From NCBI GenBank assembly GCA_009886095.1, contig VFJL01000035.1:1-36330 (forward strand): a DNA stretch of 36,330 nt. The letters run 5' to 3'. This document shows, one piece after another, positions 10,240 through 17,500 of this stretch; the stretch's first letter is position 1, and each line of letters starts with the position of its first letter. Source of the stretch: Nitrosomonadales bacterium. GTDB taxonomy: Bacteria > Pseudomonadota > Gammaproteobacteria > Burkholderiales > Nitrosomonadaceae. The notes beneath the pieces were generated by a model, which was not told the origin of the DNA, did not search any database, and saw only the letters and a program-made list of their open reading frames with translations. Both the position numbers and the translations under genes were made by a program.

Positions 10240-11166
10240 TCATGAATCGACGCCATGATGCTGTCGCAATATTTGCAAGAGTCTTTCCATATCTTCGGGC
10301 AACGCGGCTTCCCATGTCATTGCCTTTCCACTTTGCGGGTGCGTTAACTCAAGTTTCTGTGCATGCAATGCTTGTCTTGGGAAACGAGTGATCAATTGCC
10401 CGATTTCCTGCGCTATTTTCTTTGGCTTACCACCATAAACCGGATCACCCACCAGCGGGTGATCAAGGAAATGCATGTGCACACGAATCTGATGTGTGCG
10501 TCCGGTTTCCAAGCTGCACTGGAGCAGAGTGCAGCCGTCGAAGTGCTCTAAAATTCGATAGTGGGTACGCGCCTCTTTGCCACTCTTGGACACTGCCATT
10601 TTTGTACGCTGTACCGGGTGCCGTCCTACTGGTACATCCACTAGTCCGTCATGAAAAATATGGCCTTGTACCAGTGCCAGATAATCACGCTTCACAGTAT
10701 GTTTTTGCAATTGCCGTACCAGACTGGTTTGCGCTTCCAGGGTTTTCGCTACTACCAGCAGGCCGCTAGTATCTTTATCCAACCGATGAACGATACCTGC
10801 GCGCGGAACGCCGCCTAATTGTGTTGCATGGTGTAGCAGAGCATTCAGCATAGTACCCTGCCAGTTGCCGCTACCTGGATGCACTACCATGCCCGCAGGT
10901 TTGTTGACGACTATGAGAGCATGGTCTTCATAAACGATAGCAAGTGGAATAGCTTCGGCAACATGAGCGCTCTCAGCGGGATGGGGCTGCGGTTTGACCT
11001 GAATTTTCTCACCACCCCACACTTTTTGCTTTGGACTAGCTTCCATCTCATCCACACTTACCTGCTTTCCTAGTATCCATGCTTGCAAGCGACTGCGGGA
11101 CCAATCCGGCAGCAACTGCGCCAGAGCCTGATCGAGCCGCAGACCGGCGCAACTCACGGGGATCAT
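10240..11166 (-). CDS. rluD: 23S rRNA pseudouridine synthase D
   Basis: RluD makes the pseudouridines of helix 69 of 23S rRNA (1911/1915/1917 by E. coli numbering). The product has an S4-like RNA-binding domain (GLRLDQALAQLLPDWSRSRL) and the catalytic motif GIVHRLDKDTSGLLVV with the essential Asp. The ALVQGH and GRTHQIRVHM segments of the family follow. The start is uncertain. The frame is open back to 11361, but that would run over the divergent bamD start. An ATG at 11166 gives 308 aa with the usual N-terminus; an ATG at 11256 would leave only one base between the two start codons. None has a good ribosome binding site. Confidence 0.9.
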   Translation of the reverse strand: MIPVSCAGLRLDQALAQLLPDWSRSRLQAWILGKQVSVDEMEASPKQKVWGGEKIQVKPQPHPAESAHVAEAIPLAIVYEDHALIVVNKPAGMVVHPGSGNWQGTMLNALLHHATQLGGVPRAGIVHRLDKDTSGLLVVAKTLEAQTSLVRQLQKHTVKRDYLALVQGHIFHDGLVDVPVGRHPVQRTKMAVSKSGKEARTHYRILEHFDGCTLLQCSLETGRTHQIRVHMHFLDHPLVGDPVYGGKPKKIAQEIGQLITRFPRQALHAQKLELTHPQSGKAMTWEAALPEDMERLLQILRQHHGVDS

Positions 11167-11190
11167 CAGTGCGATGACTGCTTCAGCCGA

Positions 11191-11219
11191 TTCAGGTAAT
11201 GCGGACTTTACGGTACAAT
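11191..11219 (+). promoter_or_regulatory. Possible bamD promoter
   Basis: TACAAT (11214-11219) matches five of six -10 bases. It is preceded at 17 bp by TTCAGG (11191-11196), a weak -35. The start codon of bamD lies about 32 bp downstream of the expected initiation site. The element overlaps the 5' part of the rluD region, so transcription of the two divergent genes may interfere. Confidence 0.3.
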
Positions 11220-11257
11220 AGCATGCAGATTTATTTTCGTTTTCCACTGAGCTCATT

Positions 11258-12061
11258 ATGTCGCGTAGTTTAGCTTTATTCTTGGCATTGCTGTTACCGG
11301 CATGCGGCTTGTTGCCAAAGAATGTTGATCGCGAAGACCAAAAAAACTGGTCTGCAAGCAAGTTCTATTCTGAGGCCAAAACGGAATTAACCGACGGCAA
11401 CTACGGGGGCGCCATCAAGCTGTTTGAATCTCTGGAGGCGCGCTATCCCTATGGTCGCTATGCGCAGCAGGCACAGATCGAAGTCGCCTACGCTCATTAT
11501 AAAGATAACGAGAAGGCTTCGGCTATCGCTGCTGCCGACCGTTTCATCAAACTGCATCCGAACCATGCCAATGTAGATTACGCCTATTATCTCAGGGGAC
11601 TAGCAAATTTCAACGACGATCTGGGGGTAATGGGCATCGTTACGGAAATGATTAGTGGACAGGATATGAGTGAACGCGACCCGAAGGCGTCGCGCGAATC
11701 ATTTGAGAATTTCAAAGAATTGGTCACTCGTTTTCCCAATAGCAAGTACACACCCGATGCATTGCTGCGTATGAAATATCTGGTTAATATGGTGGCCATG
11801 CTTGAAGTGCATGTGGCACGCTATTACATGAGACGGGGTGCTTATGTCGCGGCGGTTAATCGCGCTCAGATTGCTTTGAAGGATTACCCGCAGACTCCAG
11901 CTACGGAAGAGGCATTATTCATCATGGTGCAAGCATACGATGCGCTGGCGATGAACGACCTCCGCGATGATGCTGATCGCGTGATGAGACAGAATTTCCC
12001 CAATAGCCGATATCTCTCCGATTTAGTTACGGCCGATAAGCCCTGGTGGAGGTTCTGGTAG
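11258..12061 (+). CDS. bamD: Outer membrane protein assembly factor BamD
   Basis: BamD is the essential lipoprotein of the BAM complex that inserts beta-barrel proteins into the outer membrane. The 267-aa product begins with a lipoprotein signal, MSRSLALFLALLLPACGLLP, with the lipobox cysteine at residue 16. TPR-type repeats follow (AKTELTDGNYGGAIKLFESL, YPYGRYAQQAQIEVAYAHYK). The C-terminal part has the SRESFENFKELVTRFPNSKY motif. It is divergent from rluD. The next gene (uspA) converges on it, so bamD is probably monocistronic. Confidence 0.95.
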   Translation: MSRSLALFLALLLPACGLLPKNVDREDQKNWSASKFYSEAKTELTDGNYGGAIKLFESLEARYPYGRYAQQAQIEVAYAHYKDNEKASAIAAADRFIKLHPNHANVDYAYYLRGLANFNDDLGVMGIVTEMISGQDMSERDPKASRESFENFKELVTRFPNSKYTPDALLRMKYLVNMVAMLEVHVARYYMRRGAYVAAVNRAQIALKDYPQTPATEEALFIMVQAYDALAMNDLRDDADRVMRQNFPNSRYLSDLVTADKPWWRFW

Positions 12062-12130
12062 CAGGGGGAGTCACAGACCAGAATTTTTGGCACCGTTGCA
12101 TTCAGGCAGAGTATTTACCCCTGATAGCCC

Positions 12131-12580
12131 TTATACGTCACTCTCTTGTAAACGAATTGCCATGACATCGCATTTGGCATGATGCAGAATGCTATTTGCT
12201 GTTGAGCCTAATAATAGTGCGAGACTATGGCGCCCGTGCGAGCCAACAACAATTAGATCGATGTGCTCTTGCTCGGCCATTTGCACAATCTCATGTCCGG
12301 GTACACCCCAGACCAACCAGCGGCGGGATACGTCTATGCCAAACTGATCACTAATTTCCGTCAGCCTGGACTTTTTTGCCTCAAGTAATTCATAGGATGA
12401 ATCTTCACCCAGTGAAATCACTGTTCCATAGGCCGTATCGGGCATTGAGATATTATCCACAACATGAATAATGTTCAGTCTGGCATTACATAAGTCTGCC
12501 AGACGTTTTGCTCTGCTGGCGACATAATTCCCATGTACCGAGAAATCTGCCGCCAGCAAGATATTCTGGTAGTCAGCCAT
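12131..12580 (-). CDS. Universal stress protein, UspA family
   Basis: This is a cytoplasmic alpha/beta nucleotide-binding stress protein. The start is taken at the second of two adjacent ATGs (MADYQNILLAADFS), with GGGA about 8 nt upstream; the frame is open further, to 12625. The product is about 149 aa. The ATP-binding signature near the C-terminus is present: DLIVVGSHGRHSLALLLGST followed by ANSILHHAKCDVMAIR, matching the G-x2-G-x9-GS pattern. It lies 71 bp downstream of the aquaglyceroporin gene on the same strand and may share its transcript. Confidence 0.9.
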   Translation of the reverse strand: MADYQNILLAADFSVHGNYVASRAKRLADLCNARLNIIHVVDNISMPDTAYGTVISLGEDSSYELLEAKKSRLTEISDQFGIDVSRRWLVWGVPGHEIVQMAEQEHIDLIVVGSHGRHSLALLLGSTANSILHHAKCDVMAIRLQESDV

Positions 12581-12651
12581 CATTTTTTCCCAAGCAAAAG
12601 CCAAAGGCGCGAAGAATTTTCCCAACCCCAGTCTGTTACAAGCAGTCTATA

Positions 12652-13359
12652 TCACAATAAGCTAAAAACAAAAGCAGCAAGAAGGCCACCGATTATAGGG
12701 CCGATGACCGGAATATAGGCATAACCCCAATCGCTATCCCGTTTATTGGGTATTGGAAGAATCGCGTGCATAATGCGCGGCCCCAAATCACGAGCTGGGT
12801 TAATCGCAAAACCCGTCGTTCCACCCAATGATAAACCAATACCGAATACCAGCAAGGCTGCTGGCAAAGCATCTAGCGAGCCAAGGCTGCTCTGAGGGGC
12901 AACCATGCTCAAAATACCGAATATCAATACGAATGTTCCAACAATCTCAGAGACAAGATTATTGAACGGATTTCTTATCGCTGGACCGGTACAAAATACA
13001 GCCAGCTTTGCATCCGCATCTTGTGTCTGTTCAAAATGCTGGCGATAGGTAATCCATACGATAAACGCACCGAGCATGGCGCCCAACATTTGCCCGGCAA
13101 TATAAATTGGTACGTCGCCCCATGGAAACTTACCGGCGGCGGCAAGACCAATGCTTGCAGCCGGGTTTATGTGTGCACCGCTGACAGCGGCGACCGAATA
13201 AACCGCGACAAATACAGCAACTCCCCAGCCTAATGTAATGGCGATCCAGCCGCTATTGTTGCCCTTTGTTTTATTCAATAATACGTTAGCCACTATGCCA
13301 TCACCCAGTACGACTAACAGACAGGTGCCAATCAATTCGCCAAGAAAAGGAGTCATCAT
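12652..13359 (-). CDS. MIP-family channel, aquaglyceroporin (GlpF-like)
   Basis: MIP channels pass water, glycerol or small uncharged solutes. The 235-aa product has six hydrophobic segments and both half-helix signatures: SGAHINPAASIGLA and FAINPARDLGPR. The Asp after the second NPAR is the residue that marks glycerol facilitators rather than strict aquaporins. The N-terminus (MMTPFLGELIGTCLLVVLGDG) is normal; two ATGs are adjacent and neither has a clear Shine-Dalgarno. No glycerol kinase or dehydrogenase gene is nearby, so the solute is uncertain; ammonia or glycerol are possibilities. Confidence 0.88.
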   Translation of the reverse strand: MMTPFLGELIGTCLLVVLGDGIVANVLLNKTKGNNSGWIAITLGWGVAVFVAVYSVAAVSGAHINPAASIGLAAAGKFPWGDVPIYIAGQMLGAMLGAFIVWITYRQHFEQTQDADAKLAVFCTGPAIRNPFNNLVSEIVGTFVLIFGILSMVAPQSSLGSLDALPAALLVFGIGLSLGGTTGFAINPARDLGPRIMHAILPIPNKRDSDWGYAYIPVIGPIIGGLLAAFVFSLL

Positions 13360-13444
13360 AATATAAGTTAAAAATTAAAATTTAATGGTTATTTATCGAT
13401 AAATTACTATTTGTGTTAAGGCTGGGAACACTCAGCTTTCTGTT

Positions 13445-13584
13445 GGGCGCCTCCAATAATTCCAAGTTCCAAACAAGACAGGGCAAGAACAAAAAATGTA
13501 GACGCGGCATATGATTTATATGTAAGGAAACATTTTTATGAGCAACAAAGTGTTGTAACGAAATCCGGATTATTAGAGTTGCTC
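13445..13584. repeat. MITE-like palindromic repeat, copy B
   Basis: This 140-bp element aligns with the reverse complement of 6728-6861. Shared blocks include AACAAAAAATGTAGAC, GCATATG and GAGCAACAAAG. Its ends are imperfect inverted repeats: GGGCGCCTCCAATAAT on the left and GAGCAACTCTAATAAT on the opposite strand. The centre (CATAT/ATATG and AAAAATGT/ACATTTTT) also pairs. No ORF is inside. It sits in the 399-bp gap between the aquaglyceroporin gene and tesA. Confidence 0.75.
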
Positions 13585-13608
13585 TATTGGTGGATTTTAA
13601 TCTTTGTC

Positions 13609-13675
13609 TCTCCTGGTTGCTACCTGTTTTGTGACATTGCGAGTCGACTCCATCATGAGCATTGCATCCAGGAGA
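13609..13675. other. Structured intergenic element of unknown role
   Basis: TCTCCTGGTTGC (13609-13620) and GCATCCAGGAGA (13664-13675) are inverted copies with one mismatch, 43 nt apart. The spacer contains the perfect 10-bp palindrome GAGTCGACTC (13641-13650). The element lies between MITE copy B and the 3' end of tesA, with no supported gene. It could be a small structured RNA or a fragment of decayed DNA. No known RNA family is recognised. Confidence 0.3.
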
Positions 13676-13758
13676 AGATATTGCTTCCCGGCAAGTATAG
13701 TCCGATGGCAAGCAAGGTCAATGTGAAATTTCATGCGTTTCTATCCGGCAATAGTCTG

Positions 13759-14391
13759 CTAAGGCTTGAGCATCATCCGCAGCACTTCCCATATATTTTC
13801 CAGAATTTTTCCTTGTGCCAGTGCATTTGGATGTATTCCATCAGTCAGAAAGAATTCACGCTTGTCGCCGAAACCATCCAGCAGGAATGGCAGCAGTTTG
13901 AGCTGGTGACGGCGCGCCAACTGCGGATAGATATCCTGAAACTTTTGCGTGTAGGTTATGCCATAATTGGGCGGCAGGTGCATTCCCGCCAGCAGTACTA
14001 CTGCTTTGTTTCGGTGGCAGGACTCTATAATGGCCTCCAGGTTGCTGCGAATGGATTCGATGGGTAAGCCACGCAGCCCGTCATTGCCGCCGAGTTCGAT
14101 AATGACGATGCCAGGACGGTGGGTTTCAAGCGCCTGTTCAATCCGATTGCGTCCGCTCAGCGTGGTTTCGCCACTGATGCTGGCATTGACCATCCCATAA
14201 GCTTGCGATTGTGATTGCAACCGTTTTTTCAACAGATTTACCCATCCGGTCTCCGGCGGCAGGCCATAACCGGATGACATACTATCGCCGAACACCATGA
14301 TAGTGACTGCAGTCGAAGATGCAGATGCTGCGCCTGCGGTGCTGGACACAACGGCTGATAGAATACATAGAATAATCAGGAAATATTTCAT
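13759..14391 (-). CDS. tesA: GDSL-family lysophospholipase/thioesterase I
   Basis: TesA-type enzymes are periplasmic esterases and lysophospholipases. The start is taken at the ATG giving MKYFLIILCILSAVVSSTAG, a clear signal peptide, and a 210-aa product; the longer open frame to 14553 runs through ybbA. The SGNH residues are visible: Ser37 in VFGDSMSSGYG, a Gly block at SISGETTLSG, Asn in ELGGNDGLRG, and Asp/His in LTDGIHPNALAQG. Its start codon overlaps the divergent ybbA start inside a single CATG. The same divergent tesA/ybbA pairing occurs in E. coli. Confidence 0.92.
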   Translation of the reverse strand: MKYFLIILCILSAVVSSTAGAASASSTAVTIMVFGDSMSSGYGLPPETGWVNLLKKRLQSQSQAYGMVNASISGETTLSGRNRIEQALETHRPGIVIIELGGNDGLRGLPIESIRSNLEAIIESCHRNKAVVLLAGMHLPPNYGITYTQKFQDIYPQLARRHQLKLLPFLLDGFGDKREFFLTDGIHPNALAQGKILENIWEVLRMMLKP

Positions 14392-15073
14392 GACAGATGA
14401 TCGTATTGTACGGCCTATTGTGCAGGCAACTGCCCTGACCAAGCAAGTCAGCACTGGCGAAGAGCAACTTGTCATTCTGCAGGACATCAATCTTGAAGTG
14501 AATACAGGCGAAGCTGTTGCCATAGTAGGCGCATCAGGTTCGGGCAAGTCCACGCTGCTCGGGTTGCTGGCAGGGCTGGATATGCCCTCCAGTGGCAGGG
14601 TTCATCTTGACGGGGAGGATATTTTTTCCTTGGATGAAGACGGCAGAGCGGCGTTACGCGGACGTTTGCTGGGTTTCGTATTTCAATCATTCCAGTTGCT
14701 ACCAGCACTGACTGCGCTGGAAAATGTGATGCTGCCACTGGAGCTCTCCGGCGTAAACAATACCCGTGCCCCTGCTCTGGAACTGCTCGAACGAGTTGGG
14801 CTGGGGATGCGCCTTAAACATTATCCCAAGCAACTCTCCGGCGGAGAGCAACAGCGTGTTGCCATTGCACGCGCCTTTGTCACTCATCCGCAACTGCTAC
14901 TGGCAGATGAACCCACCGGCAATCTAGATTCAACTACCGGTGCGCAAATCATAGAACTCATGTTTGAGCTGAACCACGAACGTGGCACGACATTGATTCT
15001 GGTAACCCATGACGAAGCCATTTCCAGTCGCTGTGCACGGCGAGTACGGCTAGCCGGAGGAAAAGTTATTTAG
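14390..15073 (+). CDS. ybbA: ABC transporter ATP-binding protein, YbbA type
   Basis: This is the ATPase subunit of a MacB/LolD-like ABC system. The 227-aa product has Walker A GASGSGKST, the Q-loop FVFQSFQLLP, the signature LSGGEQQRVAIARAF, Walker B LLLADEPTGNLD, and the H-loop TLILVTHDE. The ATG is preceded by AGGA 8 nt upstream. Divergence from tesA supports YbbA over LolD. In most genomes ybbA is followed by its large permease gene ybbP. Here the next gene is convergent ettA, so the permease is missing from this locus. The partner may be elsewhere or lost. Confidence 0.9.
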   Translation: MTDDRIVRPIVQATALTKQVSTGEEQLVILQDINLEVNTGEAVAIVGASGSGKSTLLGLLAGLDMPSSGRVHLDGEDIFSLDEDGRAALRGRLLGFVFQSFQLLPALTALENVMLPLELSGVNNTRAPALELLERVGLGMRLKHYPKQLSGGEQQRVAIARAFVTHPQLLLADEPTGNLDSTTGAQIIELMFELNHERGTTLILVTHDEAISSRCARRVRLAGGKVI

Positions 15074-15243
15074 TCTGGTTAACTTTCCTTCCGTATGCTT
15101 CGCCGTGATTGGTTAATGGCGCGAGTAACCGGGAGCAAATCACCCCGTTTTTCGACTGCCTGCCGAAAATCCACACAGCTTGCAGAGCAAGAGTGTTGCC
15201 AGAAGAGCCTTTCAGCAAACCACTTCTTTCTCCTTGTAGACGG

Positions 15244-16908
15244 TTAACGGCTAATCGGTTTATACCGAATTCGTTTAGGTTTAGCGCCTTCTTCACCTAG
15301 GCGCTTGCGCTTGTCCGCTTCGTATTCCTGATAATTGCCATTGAAGAACATCCACTGCGAATTCCCTTCCGCCGCGAGGATGTGAGTAGCAATGCGATCA
15401 AGGAACCAGCGATCGTGAGAGATGACCAGCACGCAGCCAGCGAATTCGAGCAAGGCATCCTCCAGAGCGCGCAGGGTTTCCACGTCCAGATCATTTGATG
15501 GCTCGTCCAGTAGCAGCACGTTGCCGCCAGAGATCAGTATCTTGGCTAGATGCAGCCGTCCACGTTCGCCACCGGACAAGTTGCCGACAATCTTCTGCTG
15601 ATCCCCGCCCTTGAAGTTGAAGCGGCCAATATAGGCACGTGCAGGTGTTTCATATCTGCCAACAGTGAGAATATCGTTACCGTCGGAGATGGCATCGAAC
15701 ACGGTCTTGTCGTTCTCCAATGAGTCGCGTGCCTGGTCAACGTGCGCAATCTTGACGGTGGAACCGATCTTCACTTCGCCGGAATCTGGCTGCTCTTTGC
15801 CAGTGATTAACTTGAACAGCGTGGATTTTCCGGCGCCGTTCGGGCCAATGATGCCGACGATGGCGCCAGGCGGAACTTTGAAACTTAGGCTGTCGATCAG
15901 CAGTCGGTCGCCGTAGGCTTTGGAAACATTATTGAATTCGATGACCTCATTACCCAGCCTGTCTGCCACGGGGATAAAGATCTCCTGCGTCTCGTTGCGC
16001 TTCTGATATTCCTGAGAATTAAGTTCTTCAAAGCGAGCTATGCGCGCTTTTGATTTCGCCTGACGTCCCTTGGGGTTCTGCCGCACCCATTCCAATTCTT
16101 TGTGTAGCGCCCTCTGGCGCGCAGATTCGCTGGATTCTTCTTGTTTTAAACGAGCTTCCTTCTGCTCCAGCCAGCTTGAGTAATTACCTTTCCACGGAAT
16201 GCCGTGACCGCGATCCAGTTCCAGTATCCACTCGGCGGCGTTATCAAGGAAATAGCGATCATGCGTGACTGCTACCACGGTGCCGGGGAATCGCACCAGA
16301 AATTGTTCCAGCCATTCCACCGACTCAGCATCAAGGTGGTTGGTCGGCTCATCCAGCAGCAGCATATCCGGTTTGGATAGCAGCAGCCTGCACAACGCTA
16401 CACGTCGTTTCTCACCACCGGAGAGATTTTTGACGACGGCGTCCCACTCGGGCAGACGCAACGCATCGGCAGCAATCTCCAATTGTTGATCACTCCCGCC
16501 ACTGCCAGTGGCTAGGATGGCTTCCAATCGCATCTGTTCAGTGGCAAGCGCGTCAAAATCTGCATCCGGTTCGGCATAAGCGGCATAAACCGCATCTAGT
16601 TTCTGCTGCGCGTTGGATACTTCGCCCAACCCTTCCTGCACTGCCTCGCGCACGGTCTGCTCCGGGTTGAGTTGCGGCTCCTGTGGCAGGTAGCCGATAT
16701 TGAGATTAGGCATCGGCAGGGCTTCGCCTTCAAAATCCAGATCCACTCCCGCCATGATTCGCAGCACCGTGGATTTGCCCGATCCGTTCAGACCCAGCAA
16801 GCCTATCTTGGCGCCCGGGAAGAAACTGAGCGAGATGTTCTTGAGTATCTGCCGCTTGGGTGGAACAACCTTGCCCACGCGGTTCATGGTAAAAACGTAT
16901 TGCGCCAT
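15244..16908 (-). CDS. ettA: Energy-dependent translational throttle protein EttA (ABC-F)
   Basis: EttA is a cytoplasmic ABC-F ATPase that binds the ribosomal E site and gates the first elongation step according to ATP/ADP. The 554-aa product has two ABC domains: Walker A GLNGSGKSTVLR then GPNGAGKSTLFK. Each has an LSGGE signature (NLSGGEKRRVALCR and NLSGGERGRLHLAK). The P-site tRNA-interaction linker lies between them (WLEQKEARLKQEE ... RQAKSKARIARFEELN). The N-terminus MAQYVFTMNRVGKVVPPKR and the length match the family. It is convergent with ybbA and appears monocistronic. Confidence 0.95.
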   Translation of the reverse strand: MAQYVFTMNRVGKVVPPKRQILKNISLSFFPGAKIGLLGLNGSGKSTVLRIMAGVDLDFEGEALPMPNLNIGYLPQEPQLNPEQTVREAVQEGLGEVSNAQQKLDAVYAAYAEPDADFDALATEQMRLEAILATGSGGSDQQLEIAADALRLPEWDAVVKNLSGGEKRRVALCRLLLSKPDMLLLDEPTNHLDAESVEWLEQFLVRFPGTVVAVTHDRYFLDNAAEWILELDRGHGIPWKGNYSSWLEQKEARLKQEESSESARQRALHKELEWVRQNPKGRQAKSKARIARFEELNSQEYQKRNETQEIFIPVADRLGNEVIEFNNVSKAYGDRLLIDSLSFKVPPGAIVGIIGPNGAGKSTLFKLITGKEQPDSGEVKIGSTVKIAHVDQARDSLENDKTVFDAISDGNDILTVGRYETPARAYIGRFNFKGGDQQKIVGNLSGGERGRLHLAKILISGGNVLLLDEPSNDLDVETLRALEDALLEFAGCVLVISHDRWFLDRIATHILAAEGNSQWMFFNGNYQEYEADKRKRLGEEGAKPKRIRYKPISR

Positions 16909-17092
16909 AAGTGTGTGTTAGTGTCAGTAAGAAATAGTGTCCGGTTTATCTCGCAAGTACAGCATCCAAGGCGAATAGGCTCACCCCAATTTCGCTGCTG
17001 AATTATAACCTTTTGTCTTCTTTAATACTTTGCTTCGTCCAATCCACTGATGCCATTTCCCGCTACCACAGCTCGATTCAACCATGGTCGAT

Positions 17093-17121
17093 GTGACGAA
17101 AATCGTCGACTGGTATATACT
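17093..17121 (+). promoter_or_regulatory. Possible promoter of the small secreted protein gene
   Basis: TATACT (17116-17121) is a five-of-six -10 box. It lies 17 bp after GTGACG (17093-17098), a four-of-six -35 box. Initiation near 17128 would give a leader of about 34 nt to the ATG at 17162. Confidence 0.45.
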
Positions 17122-17161
17122 TTTTTCGATACATCCGATAAACCTCAGGCAGGAGAATCAC

Positions 17162-17410
17162 ATGAAACTACAACAACTAATCGCCATTGCCACTCTAGCC
17201 CTGTTCAGCAGCACGGCATTTGCGTACCACTGTACAACCGACATGAGGAAAATCGACGTGGCGATGGAAAAAAACCCGAAACTGAGCGAAGCTCAGGTGG
17301 CAGAGGTCAGAAAATTTCGTGCTGAAGGGGAGGTGCTGCATAAGGAAGGGAAACATAAGGAATCAGTCGAAATCCTCGGCAAGGCAATGAGCGTCCTCGG
17401 CATCAAGTAG
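17162..17410 (+). CDS. Small secreted/periplasmic protein of unknown function
   Basis: The 82-aa product starts at an ATG with GGAG six nt upstream. It opens with a typical signal peptide, MKLQQLIAIATLALFSSTAFA, predicted to be cut after AFA, leaving about 61 residues. The mature part (YHCTTDMRKIDVAMEKNPKL and onwards) is charged and helical, with a TPR-like flavour (EGEVLHKEGKHKESVEILGKAM) and a single Cys. Such short proteins occur in betaproteobacteria as uncharacterised families; no function is known to me. It stands alone between ettA and the Lon-like gene. Confidence 0.75.
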   Translation: MKLQQLIAIATLALFSSTAFAYHCTTDMRKIDVAMEKNPKLSEAQVAEVRKFRAEGEVLHKEGKHKESVEILGKAMSVLGIK

Positions 17411-17500
17411 CTGCGCTGTCTTCGTTCTGAATAGGTTGGACGCGGTGAGCTGACAGACGGCAACGGCAGCCCAGTCGTCCACAATTACAATGGCATGGCG

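Noticed and set aside
13579-14067. 162-aa plus-strand frame across the tesA 3' end
   Set aside because: More than half of it is antisense to tesA, it has no ribosome binding site, and its sequence is not protein-like in the intergenic part.
15066-15296. 76-aa minus-strand frame overlapping the end of ettA
   Set aside because: It starts inside ettA in another frame and no homology or ribosome binding site supports it.
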